A DNA stretch of 64,000 bases from assembly GCA_002104985.1 (NCBI GenBank), contig MCGO01000008.1:724204-788203 (forward strand), written 5' to 3'. Below, in pieces: positions 56,592 through 64,000 of this stretch (its first letter is position 1; each line of letters opens with the position of its first letter). The notes under the pieces are model-generated. The model worked only from the letters and a program-made list of their open reading frames with translations, was not told where the DNA came from and made no database searches. This DNA is from Rhizoclosmatium globosum (Eukaryota; Chytridiomycota; Chytridiomycetes; Chytridiales; Chytriomycetaceae). Position numbers and translations under genes: made by a program.

Positions 56592-57555
56592 TCACAAACG
56601 ACGACAAGCCTCCAATGCTTCAGCAGCTGCCTTGATTGCCTCACAAATAGCTTTGCTTTCAGCATAGTTTGAACTTGAACGCGTCAAAGAGGAAGACAAA
56701 GATTCCAAGTGATGTTCAAGGGACTGGACCACTGTTGTCGAGGACGAGTTCTGTTTGCTCGGAATATGTTGGCGACGGTTGTCATTTGTATTTGGAGGTG
56801 GGACTACAGTATATTTTGATGGAGGTGCAGATTCAAGGAGCTATTAATTTGTGAATATCAGACTCTTTCCTAATTATCATATAAACTCTACCTCATTCCA
56901 GAATTCCTCATCATCTTCCTTCATCTCCTCTTCCGTGTTATCCTGTTCCTTTGGGCCACGTTGAATCTTGATGGTTTCCGTAATCTTGGCAAACTTTGAT
57001 GGTTGAACTACTTGGACAGATGCAGTTGAATTCGAGTCACACTTTACACAAACAGAAGCGTGGCCAGCTTTCTCCATCAATGGGGTAATGTGGCATTTGG
57101 GACAAGTTTCAGAAAGCTGAGAACGGGGTTAGTTAAGCCAAGCAAGGAAGGGGTGGAAGTGAAATGGATCGCCTACCATTGTCCAGCCAGCAAGAAGCTT
57201 CTGGCCCATCAAAGCCGAAACACGATCTGATTCAGTTGAATTGTGAGAAATTGGAGGTGGACGGATGTCGTCTTGATCGTCTTCTTCTGCGAGATCAGGC
57301 TCAACCTGTTCAGCCTGAACTTCGGATTCCGAGGCAGCTTCGGCTTCGACGGGCGGAAGAGGCTGTTTTGGATCGTGGCAGAGACAGCAGAAGTTGAGTC
57401 TGGTCTTGTCCTTTGAGCGGAAGGTTGGCATGTTGCAGCCTGGCTCAAGGCACGATGAGTCCGTGAGAACCTGGGAGGAAAGGGTGAGTTAGTTAATTGC
57501 CATACATCCCTGCCTGGTAGGTACCCACCCATCCTCCTAGCATGTATGTTCCCAT
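56592..57555 (-). CDS. ZNRD2/SSSCA1-type zinc-finger protein
   Basis: Two zinc ribbons of the Sjogren/scleroderma autoantigen 1 family. The first, from MGTYMLGGWVLTDSSC, has CLEPGCNMP and FCCLCHD. The second, LLAGWTMLSETCPKC, ends in VCVKCDS. The GW-L-x-T/S-x-x-C pattern is diagnostic. An acidic Glu/Ser linker separates them and a Ser-rich helical tail follows. The protein's role is poorly known even in animals (the human protein is linked to centromeres and tankyrase). The 3' exon was placed after a small intron near 56850. The start codon is only 83 bp from the first Met used by PGAP1 on the other strand. Confidence 0.85.
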
Positions 57556-57638
57556 GCGTTCAACTCCAATGTCTCTTCTTGTCTTGGTCATCTTGCTTGG
57601 TTTCTGTGGAAACTTTTGTGTTGATCAACGAAAAGGAC

Positions 57639-60481
57639 ATGCGAATCTTGGTGTCCCTTCTCGTTCCATTTGCCCTAGTTGTTCTCTATGCTTCAGTTAG
57701 GGACATCAATGGCAGCTCCAGTCTTAATGGCTGCCGCATGACGTGGATGTGGCCAGATTATGTCCACGTCCCAATCCAGTCTCGCCTGTCAAAGTACGCT
57801 TTGTTTCGGTATCAAGAGGGAGGCGAGGTGAAGACATCGCGGGTAACAACAATCTTAGGGTAATATCCTGCTTAACCCTAACCCTTCTGCACAGGTCAGT
57901 GTGCCAGTCCTGTTCATCCCAGGCAATGCCGGGGCCTACAAACAAGCTCGATCGTTGGGATCAGTGGCAAATGCTTATGCGAACGAGCATTTCGGACTGC
58001 GCGTTTTCACCAGTTACGTCTTTTGTGTTTGGTGTTGACCCTATTAAACTCCATCCATAGTCGACTCGATTGATGAACTCAGTGCTTTTGACTCGCACCT
58101 CATTAAGGAACAAGCAGAATTTACCAATGATGCCATCAAATCGATTCTTGATTCTTATTCTTCAGATGCCTCATACAGACCCACTTCTGTTATCATTGTA
58201 GCCCACTCAATGGGCGGAATTGTTGCAAAGTCCCTCTTTGAAGCACATAATTACGTGAATGGGTCCGTCAACTCTATTATCACTCTCGCGACGCCACATA
58301 CATATCCTCCTGTTGCAATTGAACAAAATATGGTCTCACTCTACTCGCGCCTGAACTTCTTTTGGTCTAATCAATTCAGTAACGAGTCTATTCAACACCA
58401 GGATTTTCGTGATTTGATGCTTCTGTCTTTGGCTGGTGGAGACCGCGATGCCATGATTCAATCATCCTATTCTGAAATCAACGCCTTTGTTCCACCATCC
58501 CACGGATTTGCCACATACTCAACAGGTGTGAAAGACGTATGGGTCAGTGCTGATCATCGCTGCATTCTATGGTGTAATCAATTGGTTCATGTCCTTGTTC
58601 GTGGGTTGTATGGCATGATTGACTTTCGAGAGCCAAGCAAGGCTGTTAATTTGGGGACCCGGATCGAAAATTGGAGATCTTTATTACAATATTCAAACTT
58701 TGAGGGAAAGAGGGATCGAGTTGTGGGTGGAGAGTTTGCCAAAGTCCCAAAAGGCAAGCCAGAATTCATTACAACGAAAGGAAATTTGGCCCTTGCTCCA
58801 AAAACATTCACTCCGAATACATACTACGGAGTACCGTTGTCGAAAGACACTGTTGTGAAGTTGTTTGTTGAGGATGTTGCGGACGTTAGTATTTTTGGTT
58901 GTCTTGACTTGGATATGTCTACAGCAAACATTGGACAATGTCGCTCTATTAGCCATCTTGTGGAAAGAATCCCCAAAAGAGCTCCAAAGAGAGAGGATGG
59001 TTCAGTGGATGAAACAATTGGAGTCTTTGCAGTGGAGCGGTCTGCACTTGAGCCATTCAAGACTTTAATTGTGCGAGCATCTGGTTTTACTACAGAATAT
59101 GGAGTACTTTTAGTTGAATCGTCAGTTTTAAATGACCACAAAACTGTTGAATACTCCATGTTAGGTTAGTACTTGTGATTTGTGATTTTAATTTATTAAC
59201 GCCACTCAGATGCGCTGTACGGAAAATCTTTTGATGTTTCCTCGGATTCTGTTATAAGCCATATTCATCTGCCTGGCATTTCTGCATCGCTTCTCGCATA
59301 CCGACTCAACATCAATGTATTATGCGACTCCAACCAACATATTAACAGTCCAATTATGCATTTGAACGTGACTGGGACGTCTGAAGAACAATGGCTGTTT
59401 GCTTGGCCTGATTCGTCATATCCTGTTAGTTTCCACAAGGACGCTGCGAACGGCTTGAAGCTTACTTTGTTCTCGAAACCTGCCAAACTTTTCGGATGTG
59501 GGCCAGAGATGAAATATACTATCAAGTTGCAAATTGACTACATTAAGACACTGAGTCTTGTTGCCCGCCGTAATGTTAATTTGATGCTGAGTCTTGTTGC
59601 AGCAATCATATTCGTCTCGTTTTTGAGTTGCATTGGACGCGCATCTGGCAGTGACGGTCTCTCGTTATTCTGTTTCGGTATTCTCGGTCTTGGTTGCCGA
59701 TTTTTGGTGAAATGGATTGCAGGCGAAGCCAGTGTTGTGGACGGTCTTGCTTCATCTATCATATTTGCTCTTGCCTTCGTGGTTGTAGGAATTATTCGGT
59801 CTCTTTTGTTTGCATTGGAGTTTGGAGCTAAATACCTAGCTCAAGTAACTCCGTTGTACGTGCGTTCAATGTAAGTACTTAGTTCGGAAGTATTGAAAAC
59901 GCTAATTGATTTGCAGCTACATTGATCCTATCGGATATACTATTGCCAAAGCTGTGTTTGGAACTATACTATTCAATTTTGCATCAGCGTCAACACTTCA
60001 GGCATACATATTTTTGGATACTTTGATGGTGTTGGGTTGTGTGAAATCGTTCTCAACACCTCGGAACGGTTTAATGTCCTTACTTCGCGCCGGATTGTTG
60101 GTTCAGATGCTAAGCTTGCTTTTGAACTCTCCGCGATTGGTTGTTTGGATAAAGGACTTGCTTGTTGGTTGGCGTCGCCCTCAAGACTCCATGACAACAG
60201 ATCTTTACGATATTGCCGTCGCACTTTCGAGTGTAGCTTTTGTTTGGGTAGTACTATTCCTGGGAAAGCGCATCGACGAAAACACGATCACTCCTCTGAG
60301 ACCTTACGTTGCTGTTGGGGCACTGGTGTTTTTATCTGTGGTAATGATTTCGGAAGGCCCCACAGGGACATGGACAATTGGAATATCCATGTTTATGGCA
60401 CAAATAGCTGCTTCTTTACTTCTGGCATTCGGTGGACTCTTGAGTCCGAAGAAGTCGTTATATGAGAAGAAACTACAATAA
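57639..60481 (+). CDS. BST1: PGAP1/Bst1, GPI inositol deacylase
   Basis: ER membrane lipase that removes the inositol acyl chain from GPI anchors, a step before ER exit in p24-containing carriers. N-terminal helix MRILVSLLVPFALVVLYASV, then CRMTWMWPDYVHV, VPVLFIPGNAGAYKQARS (oxyanion region), nucleophile VIIVAHSMGGIVAKSL and the loop LATPHTYPPVAIEQN, all typical. The catalytic His is probably in SADHRCILWCNQLV. A long luminal part follows, and the C-terminal third contains about seven hydrophobic helices. Introns near 57844, 58013, 59165 and 59871. A longer start at 57546 would overlap the ZNRD2 start; 57639 is preferred because it opens directly into the anchor helix. The product acts on GPI proteins such as the mucin at 19898-27980. 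Confidence 0.93.
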
Positions 60482-60499
60482 TAACAGATTTATTCCAAA

Positions 60500-60946
60500 T
60501 CAAATAAAATTCAAGTAAAGGATAGTTGAAAGAATATTCCATACCGAAGGAATTCCACTATGCGACGCAAACGAATTAGAACCTGGTGGAATGCTAAAAC
60601 CATCATTTTTGGAAGTTTGCTGCTGCTGAATGGGAGAATCGTCCGAGCTTGGAGAGGTTGGAGAGTTTTGTGCTGCAAATGTGTTTCCGTTCAATCCACC
60701 ATTACAATGAGCACAACCCGCGCGAATTACAGCGCCTTGATGACAAGCGACAGGAAAATAACTCATACAGCTTGTATTCGTACACGACGAGTCCGCTGAA
60801 GGTCCAAAGATGGGAATGGAACCAGTTGGGGTTGTTGAAGTGCCAGGCCCACAAAAGCAGTTGCACGTATCTCGAAGGAACGCATCTTGCTGACAATACA
60901 CTTGCATGACGAGTGCTAAGGTTAATAATGCGATGATCCACATCAT
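60500..60946 (-). CDS. Small Cys-rich secreted protein with GPI-like tail
   Basis: 148 aa, no introns. Signal peptide MMWIIALLTLALVMQVYCQ. A compact segment with nine Cys after the signal peptide (DTCNCFCGPG, SSCTNTSCMSYFPVACHQ, GCAHCNGG) is followed by a Ser/Pro/Gln-rich linker and a hydrophobic end (VWNILSTILYLNFI) that suggests a GPI anchor. No family recognised. It reads convergently with PGAP1; their stops are 18 bp apart. Confidence 0.7.
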   Translation of the reverse strand: MMWIIALLTLALVMQVYCQQDAFLRDTCNCFCGPGTSTTPTGSIPIFGPSADSSCTNTSCMSYFPVACHQGAVIRAGCAHCNGGLNGNTFAAQNSPTSPSSDDSPIQQQQTSKNDGFSIPPGSNSFASHSGIPSVWNILSTILYLNFI

Positions 60947-61184
60947 TTGTGGAAAGTGTCCCAGCCTTCATTCGACCCTTGCCCTCATTACTAGATTGAT
61001 ATTCAGGGTGCCCCAGTTATAAATACCACCAGAAACCAATCGTACGAAGGGAAATCATTATTATGGATATTGAGCATTTTTATTGAAGGTATTACGTATA
61101 ATTGCTGACTCGAGTGAATTCTGGTCCAGCCATTTTGACTCTGATAACAACTTGTACAGATCGAGACAACTGAAGTCGTTCTTT

Positions 61185-61482
61185 TCAGTAATCGTCCTCA
61201 CTTATGTGGCCACCTGGAATAGGAACAAGGTAACAATCCAAATTTGATGCGTCCAATGCCTTAATGAACCCAATTGCATGAGTTAGTGATGAAGCGAATT
61301 GAGAAACAATCGCACCTCTTCTTTGGTGCATCCATGAGAAACCATGTATTGGCCCTGTGAAGTTGCTGTCAGTCCAAGCTGACCACAAGCGAGGTAGCAT
61401 CTCTCACCTGGTTGGCTGTATCCGCAGCAGAGCCAAGAACAAGAGTGGCAGTTGCAGCGAATAAGAAGGCGATCAACTTCAT
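61185..61482 (-). CDS. Possible very small secreted peptide
   Basis: ATG 61482 opens a strong signal peptide (MKLIAFLFAATATLVLGSA), then ADTANQ and a GTGAGA donor. Downstream splicing is ambiguous. Joining to GQYMVSHGCTKEE and then, over a second GTGCGA-donor intron with a CACTAAC branch site, to ALDASNLDCYLVPIPGG gives about 61 aa and a stop at 61185. Other joins give different tails. Real secretion signal, uncertain body; no family recognised. Confidence 0.45.
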
Positions 61483-61641
61483 TTGCAAGACACTTTTGAG
61501 GACGAAGTTGAAAGTGAAACTGGTGAGCAAGTCACGTGATTTTGGAGACGTTGGGTTGGAAACGGGATTTACACCTGAAAGGATTCCTTCCACTTTCAAC
61601 TGGAATAACTGGCTTGCTGCTGCCGAACAAGAAGAGTAAGG

Positions 61642-64000
61642 ATGTCTGTAGAAGTTGCGTCAATCGCCCTGCGTGATATAGCCGATGTTGGAAACAACCC
61701 GTTCAGTGGGTGGCCTGTACTTGGGCATAACTGGACTCTTGGAATTAAGCCGAAATTGAAGCCAGGAAAAGGATACGGCTGTTTCGTCGCTCCAGACTTG
61801 CCCGTTGGTATTCCGTTGACAAATGGAGGAACCAATTGCCCTCCTGGCTTTTATTGTCCGTTTCTCATTCCCAATAATTCTGACACATCGCCTGTACTCT
61901 GTCCTTTAAACACATATTGTACTATGGTGCGCTTATTGGGCAATCGGTGCATGGTAGGTTCGTGATGTTCTGCACAACAGCTCAACTTTCCCCAAAGCCT
62001 CAAGGAATGTACGAGCCGATGATCTGTTGGTACGGCTTTTACTGTCCAGATCCACAAACGATAATTGCGTGGTACGATTTCTGAATTTCCTTTCGTTTAG
62101 TCTAATGTTTGTTTTAGTCCAGAAGGTCATCATTGGTGAGAACCATATTTCAAATGACAACCGAAATTAAATATCTCAAAGCATATCCGGAGTAACAGCG
62201 CCGAAGAAATGTCGTATGTTCAGCATTTGCCCTACTGGAACTATTGCCGAAGCAAATTATGCCTACATATTGCTGTTCTTGCTGATAGATTTTATTCTCT
62301 TTATCTATTTGATGGTTCTCCGTTCTTTTGACTTGGTCAAACAAGGACTTCCGGCCCTTTCTGTAATTCCAGGATTCCTCACCGTGATGAAATACAACCG
62401 AAGGCAGATAAGAAAACGAAAGCATCGATCTGAGCACGAACAAGTCGTAAATATCGAACCTTTAACGAACTATGTTCATGAAGGAGCTGAATCGCAATAT
62501 TGCGAAAAGGTTACAGCCACGGAAGATTCTACGAATAATGAACCCCAAAGACTCAGCGATTCAACGTACAACATGGATATATCTAATGGCTTGACTGCAA
62601 CAAAAACAAAACCACCACTTGTTCATATCGATGAATCACAACTTGATATCGATTACCCTGATGCGTCTGACTCTGAGGAACAACAAGAATCTCTCTCTTT
62701 GAAAAGCACAGCCGAGCTTGCTAGACTTGAACTGTGCTCTATGGTGAGCAATGTGTCTCCACTACTTGAAGCATTTCATAGCGCTTTTAATGGTCTGGAA
62801 AACCTTCGAATGAATTTAAAGTTCAACGACTTGCGGTACAGTATGGGGGATAAGGTGATTCTGGACAGTGTCAGTGGCGAAATTAAGGCTGGGCGTATGA
62901 CGGCTATACTCGGCCCGTCTGGCGCAGGAAGTACGATATTTATGTAACTTATACTTACAACAGGATTTTGAACGAGTCTCTTTCAGAAACCACATTCATT
63001 AATGTCTTAATGGGGAAAGTTGCGCGCACATCAGGAGACTTGATGATAAATGGAATACAAGCAGAAATGCATACATTTCGAAAAATCATCGGTTACGTCC
63101 CGCAAGATGATATTATGCTCCGTGAATTGACGGTCAAAGAAGTCGTCCAATACAGTGCCAGAACACGTTTGCCTCGAGATTGGAGTTCGAAAAAGGTCGA
63201 TGACCTCGTGGACGCTATACTCAAAGTCTTGAAGTGAGAGATTGAATCTTTGATGATCTGAATTCTTAATGTTTACAGCTTGGAACATATTGCTCATACA
63301 TTTATTGGAGACGAGCTTGATCGAGGAATATCAGGAGGCCAGCGAAAGCGAGTTAATATTGCGATGGAGCTAGCATCCGGTAAGCTCTTTGAGAACTTAA
63401 TACTCTTCTTACCTTGTTATTATAGCTCCGCTTGCTCTTATTTTGGATGAGCCGACTTCCGGGCTAGATTCAACCTCCGCTCTCAAAGTTGCAAAAATAT
63501 TGAGATCTATCTCTCGCGTTGGGCTCACAGTCGTCTCCATTATACACCAACCCAGAATAGAAATTTTCAACACATTCGATGATGTTCTCATGATTGTTCC
63601 TGGAGGGAAGACTGCTTATTTTGGCCCAGTGAAGAAAGCAGTACTTTATTTCGAAAGCTTTCTTGGATTTCAATTTGATAAAGGATCAAATCCAGCAGAC
63701 GTTATTATGGATATCTTGTCGGGGCGTGGTAAAATGAAGGAGAAGGGACCAACTTTGAAGCCAGAGACGATTGCAATGATTTGGAAAGAATCGGGAATCA
63801 ACTTCATATCACAAAAAGACAAACAAACGCTTTTTTCTGATGTTCATGCGGTACAATCAATGAAAATGATTGTTCTCTCGCGAGGGGCGAGCTTTCTTCA
63901 ACAATGTTGGTTGTCATATCAAAGGTCTTTGACACAACAAGCAAGAACTGCCAGAGCGCTATTCTTGGAAATATTAGTTGGAATGATAGCTGGGCTGATA
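61642..64000 (+). CDS. ABCG-type half transporter with Cys-rich ectodomain (5' part)
   Basis: Runs past the window end. The N-terminal luminal region is built of CxPGxxCP-like units (NCPPGFYCPF, LCPLNTYC, ICWYGFYCPDP, CPEGHHC, KKCRMFSICPTGT) ahead of one transmembrane helix (AYILLFLLIDFILFIYLMVL). This is the plan of plant ABCG24/28 and fungal Adp1-like proteins. The ATPase then shows Walker A GPSGAGKTTF, Q-loop YVPQDDIMLREL, signature ISGGQRKRVNIAMEL, Walker B LALILDEPTSGLDS and switch IIHQP. Walker A Lys is split by the intron at 62932-62986. A phase-0 intron (61927-61997) removes an apparent frameshift in the Cys-rich part. No signal peptide is seen at 61642, so an upstream first exon may be missing. 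Substrate unknown. Confidence 0.9.

Noticed and set aside
57546..57638. Upstream start for PGAP1
   Set aside because: It would overlap the ZNRD2 start codon. The Met at 57639 opens directly into the conserved anchor helix.
61927..61997. Frameshift in the ABCG ectodomain
   Set aside because: A 71-nt intron with donor GTGCGC and acceptor after CTTTCCCCAAAG joins the frame exactly.
1..64000. Window-wide sequencing indels as the cause of frame breaks
   Set aside because: Most host-gene breaks resolve as introns and the exon sums I worked out are multiples of three. Only the retrotransposon and possibly 32785-32823 remain unexplained.

Overview
This window is nuclear DNA from a fungus. Most genes are broken by many short GT-AG introns, typically 43-70 nt. 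COMPASS, SAGA and COG subunits sit beside fungal-style GPI-anchored mucins, and the retrotransposon is of the Ty3 chromovirus type. Two genes point to a flagellated, zoosporic lineage such as chytrids: a homologue of the centriole protein CEP295 (37139-38608) and a sperm-tail PG-rich repeat protein (38872-40253). That placement is inference. Genes are packed tightly on both strands, with several divergent pairs whose start codons lie 60-80 bp apart.

Layout. 1-7.2 kb: end of an ING-type PHD protein, a Thr-rich protein with a GPI-like tail, COG8, mitochondrial MnSOD and an alpha-type p24 cargo receptor. 7.4-12.6 kb: three paralogous membrane-anchored HSL-family esterases and a dead fragment of a fourth, then an ABHD11-like hydrolase. 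13.73-19.26 kb: a complete Ty3/gypsy chromovirus with identical 219-bp LTRs and a 5-bp target duplication, landed 9 bp upstream of a tRNA-Glu(TTC) gene. 19.9-28.0 kb: one giant minus-strand gene of ten exons (about 2542 aa) for a GPI-anchored mucin with vWD-like modules. 28-35 kb: mitochondrial P-loop ATPase and two unrecognised genes. 35.6-44.3 kb: WDR82/Swd2, CEP295-like, STPG-like, BAP31-like and a poly-proline WH2 protein. 44.4-57.6 kb: DEAD-box helicase, Ubp8/USP22, a multi-pass membrane protein, SCAMP, a second ABHD11, eIF6 and ZNRD2. 57.6-64 kb: PGAP1, two small secreted proteins and the start of an ABCG transporter with a Cys-rich ectodomain.

Several genes concern the secretory pathway (COG8, p24, BAP31-like, SCAMP, PGAP1) and GPI-anchored surface proteins, but nothing suggests a co-regulated cluster apart from the esterase array. 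For eleven multi-exon genes (COG8, MnSOD, p24, the three esterases, both ABHD11 genes, the mucin, the P-loop ATPase and the helicase), and also for the BAP31-like and eIF6 genes, the spliced lengths I summed are multiples of three. Apparent frame breaks in host genes are therefore mostly introns, whereas four breaks inside the retrotransposon are not.

The most unusual signals are the tRNA-adjacent chromovirus with four same-direction frame breaks, a roughly 67-bp repeat shared by long introns of two unrelated genes (30263-30329 and 46045-46111), an esterase segment that appears to have become an intron (7894-7945), and exon duplication in the giant mucin and in the poly-proline protein.
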